The position numbers were made by a program, and so were the translations under genes. A model generated the notes under the pieces. The model was not told the DNA's origin. It made no database searches and was given only the letters and a program-made list of their open reading frames with translations. DNA of 64,000 nucleotides from Bolinopsis microptera. Lineage: Eukaryota; Ctenophora; Tentaculata; Lobata; Bolinopsidae. Below are positions 33,445 to 43,420 of the stretch, in pieces. Numbering within the stretch: position 1 is the stretch's first letter; each line of letters begins with the position of its first letter. The stretch lies in the NCBI RefSeq assembly GCF_026151205.1, contig NC_087072.1, positions 20,364,103 through 20,428,102 on the forward strand, read 5' to 3'.

Positions 33445-33949
33445 AATACAACAATACGTGTATTAATTGGTCTTCTTACAATAATAACTATAGCTTTTCG
33501 TTATTTAATCTGTACGTATTATATGATGAAGGTTTATAATTCACCTATAACCATGTGCTTTCGCGCCACTGCGGGCGCGGTTGTTTCACATAGTCAAAAT
33601 ATCCTCGGATATGAGGACAAAAGCGCGGGTAATTTTGGCATCACTATATAGTGGTGCCAAAATCGTTGGGTGGGTTTTTTACCGCCGTGAGGCGGGCGCG
33701 CGCCACTGCAAGCGCAGGTCTCTGGATAGAGCAAGGTTTAGAACATATTTTGTAATTCCAATGTTCCATACACTACTGGGCCGCGCCGCGCATCAAAATT
33801 GTTTATCGCAACCACAGATTGCGATTTTAATTGTAAATTTAATTACTAAGCGCACCTTTCCCTGTGCACGACACTTTTAGCTTTTTAACATTAAAGCTTT
33901 TTGTATAAGTGATAAAATCGAGCAATAGTGAATAGACTAGCAAGTTAAA
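33445..33949. repeat. GC-rich repeat-like block with hairpins
   Basis: About 33555-33800 is much richer in GC than its surroundings (GCGGGCGCGG, GGCGGGCGCGCGCCAC). It contains a near-perfect palindrome, TTTTGGCATCACTATA / TATAGTGGTGCCAAAA, at 33633-33662. It is probably transposon-derived; no family could be assigned. Confidence 0.45.
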
Positions 33950-34516
33950 TTTGTCATACGTTGTATGACCCGCCGCGCACGAAGTGCGCGGCTCCCCCTG
34001 TATCGTCACCATAGTGAAACGACCGTGGGGGTCGCAACTGGCAACGTGATACAAAGTTAAATATAATCGTAAATACATGTAAATTGTAAATGTGAAGCAT
34101 AAACTCAAAATAATACACAAATATAATAATATAATAAAACAAACATTAATAAAACAAATATTTTAATCCGTTAAATACACTACATGTCACGATCGAGTGC
34201 AAAGTTCAACGAACGATGCAATATAAATTCATTTCTTCCTTAACGGGTGATACTCGTAAAATATCTAGTCTGTTCTGCATATATTGGACCCTCGACGAGT
34301 CCAACTCGGCGCGCATCCTGGTAGGTTGTAAACCTACAATTTCTTTCCAGCTTGTAGCACGAGCGCGAGCGATCGAAACAATATTGCTACAATTTTGCAA
34401 AGCTCTTAACAGTTAATTGTATCACATTGTGACCCCCCACAGTCGTTTCACTATCGTCCTGACGATACAGGGGGCCGCGCACTCGTGCGCGGCGGGTCAT
34501 ACAACGTATGTCAAAC
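33950..34516. mobile_element. 567-bp element with long (about 95 bp) terminal inverted repeats
   Basis: Left end TTTGTCATACGTTGTATGAC; minus-strand right end GTTTGACATACGTTGTATGA. Both continue CCCGCCGCGCAC, a small GTGCGCGG hairpin, CCCCCTGTATCGTCA, AGTGAAACGAC and GGGGGTC. The inner ~380 bp is AT-rich and non-coding, so this is a non-autonomous DNA element. GTTGTATGAC/GTCATACAAC near the tips is itself an inverted pair. Confidence 0.75.
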
Positions 34517-35640
34517 AGTTAGGTGATACTTGTTAACATTTGTGCCAAATACAGAATACTACAAAAAAGCTGGTGTGCAGTGTGATAGCGATGAAAGTTA
34601 TTTAATGCGCGGTGCGATTCAGCTCACAACTCAATAGAATATAGAATGAAACAAATATTTTGAAAGCAATGCATTCTTTAATTTACGATGTCAATCCATC
34701 GAGATCGTTGCTCTGCGAAGCAGAGCAACGATCGATGCGAAGCAAGAATGCTAGTTTTGTAGTTTGCGCGGCGCGTCGAAGCGGCAAAGTCCTCCATTGA
34801 TGCATTGTGTACTACAAGCGCAAACTTCAAAAAATGTTCATATGATAATTTTTACTAGGGGACCCCATGCAGGCCATTATATTGATGTTAATAAACATAC
34901 CAAATAGAAATTTGGTGGAATGCAATGACAGGCTGAACGGCGCTCAGTAAAATAATTTTATCGAAATAATTTGCAATTTGTAAAAACAAAAAATACTTTT
35001 CAAGCAATTATAATTTTAATTTGAAAATACAAATTTTTTCAAGTGAAACGACAAAAAAGTAGTTTTGCACAATTAATAATAAATCAACTGGCACACTAAT
35101 CCTTACATAACTTTCTGGATAGAATGGACATGCAGTTAGAGACTAGAAATCTACGTAACCCCTACGCCACTGGGCAAAGTTGAAAGGGAATGTTTGCTTT
35201 TTGCTTTCGTGTGAAACTGCATTTTTGATAGGTTTTGAGAGTAAGTGTGGGTCATAACTGATAATGTGATGGTATAACTGCTTGCCTTTTGGCTAGAACT
35301 GCTGTTTTTATAATTCAATGTTATACAAGGATGTGAGTAAGCTCGGCAAGGATAACCGACTCTGGGCGGGAGGGGTGAAAGGTTTATAAAAGCGGATCAT
35401 CTGACTCGACTTTGCTAAAGAAAGCTTTTTTTCTAGCCACGTTTTGACCATTTTAAATGAAACCCCCTCCTCCCTTTTAATCAATTTTATACCTTGATTT
35501 TGTGTAGAGATATAGATACATGAAAGAAATGAAAAGAAAAAGATAGATATGTACGCAAACAGTATTATAATGTTGAGGAGCCATTTATAACCTCCTAACC
35601 CAAACGAAGACCACACCCCCTCCTCAACTTAAACCTAACA
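34517..35640. other. Repeat-rich intergenic DNA with a perfect hairpin and a diverged TIR-family end
   Basis: It contains the hairpin at 34703-34733. At about 34855-34950 there is a diverged end of the 3867-4337 TIR family (GGGGACC..., then ATGACAGGCTGAACGGCGC). The minus-strand 102-codon frame at 35308-35616 has no recognisable domain. Confidence 0.5.
34703..34733. repeat. Perfect 14-bp inverted repeat with 3-nt loop
   Basis: GATCGTTGCTCTGC, loop GAA, then the exact complement GCAGAGCAACGATC. An RNA or single strand would form a very stable hairpin. The GC-rich flanks suggest it belongs to a decayed transposon. Confidence 0.8.
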
Positions 35641-35935
35641 CTATCTACGAGATATCCTGCTCACAGTGCCCTTCTAAATAAAACGGTCAGACCTACAGAC
35701 CCTTGATTCACCACATAAAATAACACAATCGATGTTGCAGACTCAGTCAGTTAAACAAAACCACAGACTTGGTCAAATCCGCCCCTGCTCATCATGTCCT
35801 GACTATTGGACACAACATAGCAGTCCTCAAATCCATCACATCATGCTCTCACCTTGATCTGCCAGGAAATGCTGTGATACAGATAGGACAACCCTCCATA
35901 AACAGAACCGACTGTGCCTTTAAAATCTGAAATTC
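35641..35935 (+). pseudogene. Relic of a GIY-YIG endonuclease (Penelope-like element)
   Basis: Translation with stops gives IYEISCSQCPSK, stop, NGQTYRPLIHHIK, stop, then SAPAHHVLTIGHNI. This is the order of the GIY-YIG endonuclease that follows the reverse transcriptase in many Penelope-like elements (consensus roughly YxIxCxxC...YIGQTxRxLxxRxxEH...H). At least two in-frame stops show it is dead. No reverse transcriptase is attached. Confidence 0.5.
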
Positions 35936-35953
35936 ACTCTGGGATCCCATCCC

Positions 35954-36300
35954 GGCCAGGTAGCGCAGTTGGTTAGAACGCCTGTCTTACAATCGTTAGG
36001 TTGCGAGTTCGAAACCCACTGACTGCCTGGTCGTGGGGTGAGCGTCGTCGACGTTCAGCTAAGGATCATGAGTGGTCTATGCAGCCCCCCGGTCTACTCA
36101 GCCGAATACTCGAGAAATCGGGTGTGAGGGTTAAATGAGGAGCTGCACATTGCAGCAAAGTCTCGGACGAAGAAAGTATGGTACACACTACCTTAACCGT
36201 CACTGGCCAAAAAGATCCTTCGGCTTCCTGTAATTGGCTGGTTGCACTTGTGTAACATTGTGGCTGTTGGAATACACCGAAGTAAAATAAGTGTCTAGAT
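35954..36300 (+). mobile_element. tRNA-derived SINE (tRNA-like head 35954-36033)
   Basis: The head contains an A-box-like TAGCGCAGTTGGTTAGAA and a B-box-like GGTTGCGAGTTCGAAACCC. A short CCAGG/CCTGG acceptor-stem pairing remains. The loop CTTACAA would give anticodon TAC (Val), though the folding is imperfect. About 265 bp of unrelated body follows, ending near GAATACACCGAAGTAAAATAA. This layout is that of a polymerase III-transcribed SINE, not a working tRNA gene. Confidence 0.7.
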
Positions 36301-37150
36301 AAAAATCCTTCCTAAGATTGCTTCCTCCCTAAAGTCCATTTCGTTCCCCTCTACCTCAGAAGCCTAGTTTGACACCACTTATCATCTATTATAATCATAA
36401 ATCACCTCTTCACCTCATTATCCCCTGCTGAACACGTTTATATTCTTGAATTACGCCACTTGCATTCTTAACAACAACAAGAAGATAGTTATGAGTCTCC
36501 TGATTTCTTGAAATTGTTGTTTTCTTGATAGTGTCCTGAGAGTCTCCGGAGAGAATGTTAACATAATAAAATGACTTTGTGAGAACCAAGGATGCTTGTG
36601 ACACAGTGAACCTTGTGTTAAAACTTACTACCATTCGATTCCATTATACCCTAAGAACCTCATGGATATTGACATTATACCAAACATTTCACCTGGCTGC
36701 TTTGTAAGTTATCAATCTCAATTATCTTGGGTTCCAAAGAGAAATTTCTCTCATAACAAAATCTTCATAATCACCCCCTGGTGGCAATCAGGTATTCATG
36801 ATCAGGTATTCATGCGCATTTTGAAAATGTCTCAAACTCATCACTGTAAGCATAATAATCATACCCGAAATATTTTCTAGTGTACATCTTGTAGAGAATC
36901 ATTGTGGCTATACGTACAGCTGAAAACAAACGGCTTAACTGCAACACAGCTCACTCTACCTACCTCCAAAGATACTTATTTATTTAGATTAAAAATTGTC
37001 ACTCAGTTCCGTGAAGTAAAAACAAGAGCCTAATTAAAAATGCCTACCAACAAACTAGGGCCAGTGGCCAAACTTTTGAGGGGGTTCCAACTTTTGAGGA
37101 ATCTGGGCATTCGCTGGTGCCTGCGGGGTAGTCATGCCCGTATCAGGATT
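36301..37150. other. Intergenic; no gene recognised
   Basis: A minus-strand 74-codon frame at 36410-36634 has reasonable composition but no motif and no clear splice context, so it is not called. Confidence 0.4.
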
Positions 37151-37769
37151 CAGGCACGTATCCATGATTTTTCTTTGGGGGGGGGGGGGGGGGGCCCTCA
37201 GCGAGCGAAGCGAACTGCCGCGTCCAACCCAGCTGCGAAGCGAGCATGCCCCGGCAGGGGTCTGGGCGCGCAGCCCCCAGCGGGGGAAAATATTGAGAAA
37301 TAGGGTGTTTTAGACGACATTTGACATTAAAGAAATTTTTAGGACAGCAATAAACTGCACTGGGACTAAAAGAATCAAGTACTCACGTAAATTTGGTAAC
37401 TTCACAACAGCAATCTGCATTCTCCAATCAGAGAATCAGAATTTACGACTTACTCAAGTGTGGTACTACTGCTCTTTAATTTTTCGCTGGAAATTAAGCA
37501 CTAAGCAAATGCCAAAATGTCTTACTAGTCCCTACCGAACTCAGTACTTGCCACATTGAATGGAATAAGTACATGTATAGTGGGATTTGGGAACAATTTA
37601 CGAAATTCTGAAGTCAATTGCCTGCCGTTTAAACAAACAGTACAGACTGCAGTCATAAACACAGCCCAGTTACCAGGCGAACATGGGGACTTATTTTTTT
37701 CTGGGGTTCAATTTTTTCCGGGGAGGCTGCAGCCCCCCTGCCCCCCCCCCCCCCCTTGCTACGTGCCTG
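37151..37769. mobile_element. Non-autonomous hAT-like element with poly-G/poly-C subterminal runs
   Basis: Ends are CAGGCACGTA (37151-37160) and TACGTGCCTG (37760-37769), inverted 10-bp TIRs of hAT type. Inside each end is an 18-base G run (37177-37194) or 15-base C run (37741-37755). These are followed by GCAGCCCCC-like sequence on both sides, extending the inverted symmetry. A small GC-rich frame near the left end has no transposase motif. No 8-bp target duplication is evident. Confidence 0.6.
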
Positions 37770-38521
37770 GCCCATATTTTATCAAATTTTGGCTCAATCA
37801 TACCAAATCACCTAAACATGCTCACAATTGAAGTTACTAGTCTTCTGAACACGTATATAATAAAGTTTGATCAAAATTGGACACAAATTGGCTGAGTTAT
37901 GAGCAAAAATCTCTATGTCCATATTTGGGCATACATATCCATTTTCGTAGATTTCAGCCCATAAATTGGTCAAATATCTATGTTTTGAATTACCATCCTT
38001 TGAATTACCATCCTGTGAATTATCATCCTGTTCTTGATTAATCTGGAATAAACCATTATCTCAACGCTGGAAATGCTGACAGTTAATTAATTCTTATAAC
38101 GAAATTCAATCAAAAATATTAATGTTATCATCTTTTGTACAGACAATTATTCGTTTTTGGTATAGCTGCAGTAAACATTTAGATAAGACATTTCTAAAGC
38201 AATTTTAACTAAGTAATCATCACCTAATTTCTTGATATTACGTATAGTAGGATTGAGATCATCTCTTCTGAAGAACTGTCCTGTGTACAATGATCATCGT
38301 GTACTATATTACTCATGACAGAGTTCTCAGAACGTTGTTACTCAGAACGTTCTTACTGATTGGAGATCACATCATCTTAAGTAGAGTCATATTTGGGTAT
38401 AAAATTAGAGGATACAAGTCTCATGAGACCTGTGTCCGCTTGCACAAGATGTGTAGATGTGGAGATTGAGGCTTGTTCCCACGTTATACAAGTGCAATTA
38501 ACAATTTTGCATTGCCAACTG
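37770..38521. other. Intergenic; no gene recognised
   Basis: AT-rich. A short triplicated phrase (GAATTACCATCCT-like) occurs near 37987-38030. Nothing else seen. Confidence 0.4.
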
Positions 38522-38791
38522 TCATCCCGGCGCTGACAAGTCTATGATTCTACTGTTTGTTCTTGTTGAACAGTTTTCGAGCCTTTCTCGGTTCTTATCA
38601 AAATCGTTATGTACCTCGGATTTGTAAGTTAATGATTTTTTAGATGTCACTGATCTGTGCGGTGATGGATATCTCTTGTAATACGTTTGTAATGATGACA
38701 AGTCCGGACCAGCGGGTACCAAGCTGTTCAGCCTCCTGTATGTACGGTTCTCAGGTCTGCTAACTTGCCTACTTACATCATCTCCGAACAA
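38522..38791 (-). CDS. Candidate last coding exon of an unidentified minus-strand gene
   Basis: A 90-codon frame starts directly after a possible acceptor (CAATAG before 38791) and ends at a stop at 38522. The product is Ser/Arg-rich (for example SRPENRTYRRLNSLVPAG and KRYPSPHRSVTSKK) and hydrophilic, with a coding-like composition unlike its AT-rich surroundings. A GTAAGT donor and TAG acceptor just inside the exon leave its exact start open. No upstream partner exon was identified and no family is recognised. Confidence 0.35.
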   Translation of the reverse strand: MFGDDVSRQVSRPENRTYRRLNSLVPAGPDLSSLQTYYKRYPSPHRSVTSKKSLTYKSEVHNDFDKNRERLENCSTRTNSRIIDLSAPG

Positions 38792-40972
38792 CTATTGCTG
38801 TCCAATATATTCTATACTTATGCACTGATCTGATGAAGTTTTACAGCCACACCATAGTAGACGTACTATTTTTGACGATATCACACGCCCAGTTTGATCG
38901 CCATTTGGTTTGGTGTCGGTTATTTATTCGGTCCTGCAGGAGCGGTGGTTCTTCTATATTTCTGTCAGGATCTCTTCCATTTTACTGGTTTTAATTTTAA
39001 TGCTTTCAATGAAAAAACACCTGACCCCCTTCATAGAGTCTATTTTCTCTGCGGAAAGTTCAATTTGCATTTTAAATATGCCTTTTAAATACGACCAAGG
39101 TTTCCCAGTTCTACATTTACTAGATGTTAATAATATGTTCTAACATCAACATTCAACATTCGTTCATTGCTAGAAGTAAAGTGTTGTTCTCATATCAACA
39201 CGTTCAGTTTCGTATTATATAGCATTGTTATACAGCACGAGCCACAATCTGGGAAGGCAAAAGTCTCCACAGTTTATATAAGGCTTCTTCGATAAAGTCG
39301 TTAAAATTGTGAGGTCTTCATCAACACGACCAGAAGTTAAAATAGGTCACTATTAAAGAGGGAGGGATGGGAGTGGGTGGGAGGGGGTGGGCGGGGGTGG
39401 GGTATTTTGATTTGTTCATCCCCTATTTCATTTTGGCCACATACTCGCACTGGAAAGTAGACCGCTGATTTATTCCTTTATAACGTAAAGCGATAGTCGT
39501 CGATAATCTTAGGAATTATCAAAGGTAATCGAAAATAATCAAAGATAATCTTAGAAATAAATAAAATCATGAAATACCGCTTACCAAAACTGTAGATTTA
39601 ATAATGAACAAATTAAAAATGGAATCGTCGCAGTCCGTTCAAATATCATAAATTGTAATTGCTAGAATATTCTAACGATCGATGTTCTGAGCCAAAATCA
39701 TTCGTACATGCTGAATGTCAAGATAAATAACTGATTAAAGATTAGAAAACAGTCAACTCTGATATAACGTTCTCATTTTATAACTTTCTCATTTTAACTG
39801 ATCCGTTTCGGTCGTTAAAGTCAGGTTTTGTAGCTAGGATTGACGGTGCTTCTTAAAATCTCTTTTTTTTATTCACTTGATACTTTAACCTAATAAATAT
39901 AATATTATTACACATATCACGTAAAACGCACTCAACGAACTTTCAAAAGCAATTACTGCACTTTTGCCGAACTTTTAGCCGATAAAGTAAAGATAACTTA
40001 CTGTATTGAATATTTTAATGAGCTCAACTAATTCTAATGTCCATAAATCATTTAGTAGTCATTATTAACAAGTTGGTCACACGTTTTGTACTATTTGTCT
40101 CAAACTGTACTCGATTACATTCAGTGAATTAGCTAATTAGAAAAGGTAGCAGCCGAATTTTTCCCAAACTGAAAATTGCCGAATTCAACAAACTTTTTAC
40201 AAAATCTTGCTGAGCTGCCCAACTATAATATATATTGAACGGTTTACCAAGGCAGCTAACAACAGCAGTCGGCACATTAAACGGAAAGAAAGCAATCAAT
40301 TTCTCTTACAAAATTCCACTGTTTCTGACCACAAAACATATAATAATTTATCACCTGTATGGCTGAATTGTAAAATGTTATGTTTTTGTCCTCTCATTAC
40401 CGCACACTGAAGCAGTTGATACGCTGATATGATTTTTCTGCCTCTGTCAAATAGTCCTTTGCCGGGCTCTTCTTGCCGTTTCTTCCTTAGTCACTGAAAA
40501 CTTTACGCTGAGATCTGCACTCCCACGTCATGTTAATATCAGGAGCAATAAAACATTTAAATATTGCTCCGAGTCCTTCAAATAACTACTCTCAAAATTA
40601 TAAAAACGTGAACTGATCTTCCAACGGTGACTTTGGTTGATCAGACAATGTTTGAATTGAAGTGTACAGATCATAATACCCTTGTACAGTGTACAGTACG
40701 TCAGCCTCATCTTGTGTCTGACTCCAATACTCCCAAGCACCGTAACAACCAGTTTGAAAGTGCCCTCTTTTTGTCAGAAATTAGCTTTAGTAATTCAACA
40801 AAAGACCATATCTTGATTCCTGAAGTGAAAGAATATGGTTCATAGCTATGGTGCATACCTAAAGTTAAGTTCAGGCAACCTCGTTAAAAGTGGCATCTGG
40901 AACTCGTGTCATCAATAACCCGTTAAAACAGTTAGCATTACTATCTTACTATATTTAAAGCGAAACGATAGA
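38792..40972. other. Intergenic; contains a G-rich tract
   Basis: Apart from the G-rich run at 39358-39403 I see only AT-rich DNA and short frames. A frame at 40627-40845 is not supported by any motif. Confidence 0.45.
39358..39403 (+). other. G-quadruplex-forming candidate
   Basis: At least six runs of three to five G separated by one to three bases (GGGAGGGATGGGAGTGGG, then GGTGGGCGGGGGTGGGG) on the plus strand satisfy the usual G3+N1-7 rule several times over. Confidence 0.7.
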
Positions 40973-41205
40973 TACATATAATTTATCCGTTGCTATTTCA
41001 CTGACACCACGACATCAATTTTAACACTATTTTCCGCGAAAACCGTTAGAGATATACCATAGAAATTCTTTTGACCGTGTTGAATGATTTGATGGCTTTT
41101 TTTACCAGTATGTAGAGAATAAAAATTGGCCAAGGAATAGGAACTTTAGGTCTCGAAATTTAGACACCATGTCAAATTTAGACACCAAGTCATAAAATAA
41201 ATAAA
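40973..41205. repeat. Dispersed repeat, copy 2 (copy 1 at about 20970-21200)
   Basis: Same ordered blocks as copy 1. It is followed by a local tandem duplication of AGTCATAAAATAAATAAAT (about 41190-41229). Confidence 0.6.
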
Positions 41206-41229
41206 TAAAGTCATAAAATAAATAAATAT

Positions 41230-42878
41230 TGTGGTCTCCTGAGGGTTAGAGGGGTTCCTGCTAGTATAATATAAATTATAATGTGGTTATCTGATATGGA
41301 CAGTTTTTAACTCGTATTTGCGACGTACAGTCTACAAATGGCCGTAACGGCACAGATCAATTTCGTAGTTTGAAGATCGTGTCGTATTTACAAACTTTCT
41401 AGAATTGTTGTGATCCCCGTTTGATATCTGCGATATTCTGGAATCTGGTGCACTCTCTGCTGGCACCAGATTTAGATCGAACTTGAACCTAGGAACACTC
41501 GACCCAACACCAAGACTGCATTGTATAGTAAGAAAAGCAATTCATTAGGTTTCCAAGTTACCAAACTTTCCAGCTTCTGAATATAATCTCAGTGCATTTG
41601 AGAAATGAGGAATGAAAACAGCCGTTCCGTTAACTTTGTACTGTATTTTTTGTTCTTTAAAAATTACAAAACAAAATTTATGATAATTCTGTTCAATGTC
41701 GGTTGATCGTGATATCAAATATTTACTATCGACTTTTTATATTTATATCAATATGTCACATTTTTATAGTATATTTAATTCTCACATGAATTAACTCGAG
41801 CGCCATGTGAACCTTTGTTATTTTTCTACATTCCGCATGACTACCTGCTCAGTCTGGAAAGTTCGAGCGGCCTGCCAGGTAGTCTGGCTGCCAAGTAGTC
41901 TGGTATACTCTATAGTGAGGAGGATTTTCCGTTGCTTCCCAATCAAACCTGTAACAGTCATTCCGTTAACACCATCTTTTATTTTATTTTATTTTATTAT
42001 CTCTTGTCTTTCTTATTTTATTTTATTTTGTTATCTCTTGTCTTTCTTATTGCTTTATTGTAAGATTATTTTTCAATCTTATAATATTGAAAAAGTATGT
42101 TTCTTCAACCGAATTTTCGCACCACACATGAACAAATCTGAGAATTACATGAACCTTGACCTAGACTGTGAAATCATTTACCTTAAATACAATAACAAAC
42201 GTATGTGTTATAAACATATTAAAACTGTTAATATGTTTCAGTGATTATCTCATACTACCAGTACATTTCAAAAGGTCGTCGCTAGGCTTTTGTATTAAGT
42301 CATGCAGGTGACGACAAACCGATCAGTGGTCTCATCATACGTCACACAATATGCGTTTTGATGCTGTAACCATGGTATGTAGCAGCATCTTTCCGCGTGA
42401 AGCTGCTTCCGACTGAAAGGATAGTAGAGTGATAATTTAATGAAAAAGGTAAAAATTATAATAAACAATGCGACAGAACTGTAACAATAGGAGAAGGTTG
42501 ATTTACATCAACCTCAGTCATCCCTTCAAAGATTCCACCAGATTATACAACACGGTGTCTCAAGTATTTGCTCTAACTATTTGCAGTTCTGTTGAAATTA
42601 GATCTCACTCCTTCTTTCTTATTAATTTGTTATCCCTGAACCCTGGCACAACATTTAGAATATAAACTTTAAATTTTGTCAACGCATGATTTCTCCATAT
42701 TCACAATGAGACTATCACATAAAACTAATAAATCTCACAGTTCAACTATCCTCTGGAACGTGCAGGTGCAGTGTGCTTAATTCTTATTTTACTCGTATTT
42801 TATTATCCTGCTACATTAATATCCTGCATAATATTTATAATATCCACTCACAATATTTAAATAACATCCCCCAACAAC
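41230..42878. other. Intergenic; TTTTA-rich tandem duplication only
   Basis: At about 41975-42053 a (TTTTA)n run plus TTATCTCTTGTCTTTCTTA is repeated twice. The 145-codon frame across it is an artefact of the repeat. Confidence 0.5.
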
Positions 42879-43297
42879 TCCTCCACTAAGCATTATTATT
42901 ACCTCCACAACACCTCCACAACACCTCCACAACACCTCCACAACACCTCCACAACACCTCCACAACACCTCCACAACACCTCCACAACATCTCCACAACA
43001 CCTCCACAACACTTCCACAACACCTCCACAACACCTCCACAACACCTCCACAACACCTCCACAACACCTCCACAACACCTCCACAACACCTCCACAACAC
43101 CTTCACAACACCTCCACAACACAGTCACAACACCTTCACAACACCTCCACAACACCTCCACAACACCTCCACAACACCTCCACAACACCTCCACAACACC
43201 TCCACAACACCTCCACAACACCTCCACAACACCTCTACAACACCTTCACAACACCTCCACAACACCTTCACAACACCTCCACTAAGCATTATTATTA
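42879..43297. repeat. 12-bp minisatellite (CCTCCACAACAC)n, about 32 copies
   Basis: Nearly perfect head-to-tail copies span about 42900-43283, with scattered variants (CTTCACAACAC, ACTTCC, ACAGTC). The array is bracketed by the same phrase, CCTCCACTAAGCATTATTAT, on both sides. The minus strand is open in several frames (VLWRCCGG repeats), which is not evidence of coding. Confidence 0.9.
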
Positions 43298-43356
43298 TTA
43301 ACGTGTACTCTCCTGCACAGATATAGGACTGTATAGCATGTCAATAAGAGTCTGTG

Positions 43357-43420
43357 ATGGGTGACGAACAGCAATACGATGAAACCCAGACTGGGGACGC
43401 TAAGATCCGGGACCTTGGCT
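43357..43420 (+). CDS. Candidate first coding exon of an unidentified gene
   Basis: ATG at 43357 opens 21 codons (MGDEQQYDETQTGDAKIRDL) ending at a strong GTGAGT donor at 43421 in phase 1. It lies about 4 kb upstream of the giant repeat-protein exon on the same strand. The acceptors visible just before that exon are phase 0, so direct splicing would not keep frame; an intermediate exon would be needed. Confidence 0.35.

Noticed and set aside
35954-36033. Functional tRNA-Val gene
   Set aside because: A and B boxes exist but the stems are imperfect and a SINE body follows directly, so it is a tRNA-derived SINE head.
36410-36634. Minus-strand 74-codon frame
   Set aside because: Composition is fair but no family, start or splice evidence.
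41807-42244. Plus-strand 145-codon frame rich in Phe/Tyr/Leu
   Set aside because: Created by the TTTTA-rich tandem repeat; no other support.
42816-43227. Minus-strand frames encoding VLWRCCGG repeats
   Set aside because: They are the translation of a 12-bp minisatellite, open in several frames at once, with no gene context.
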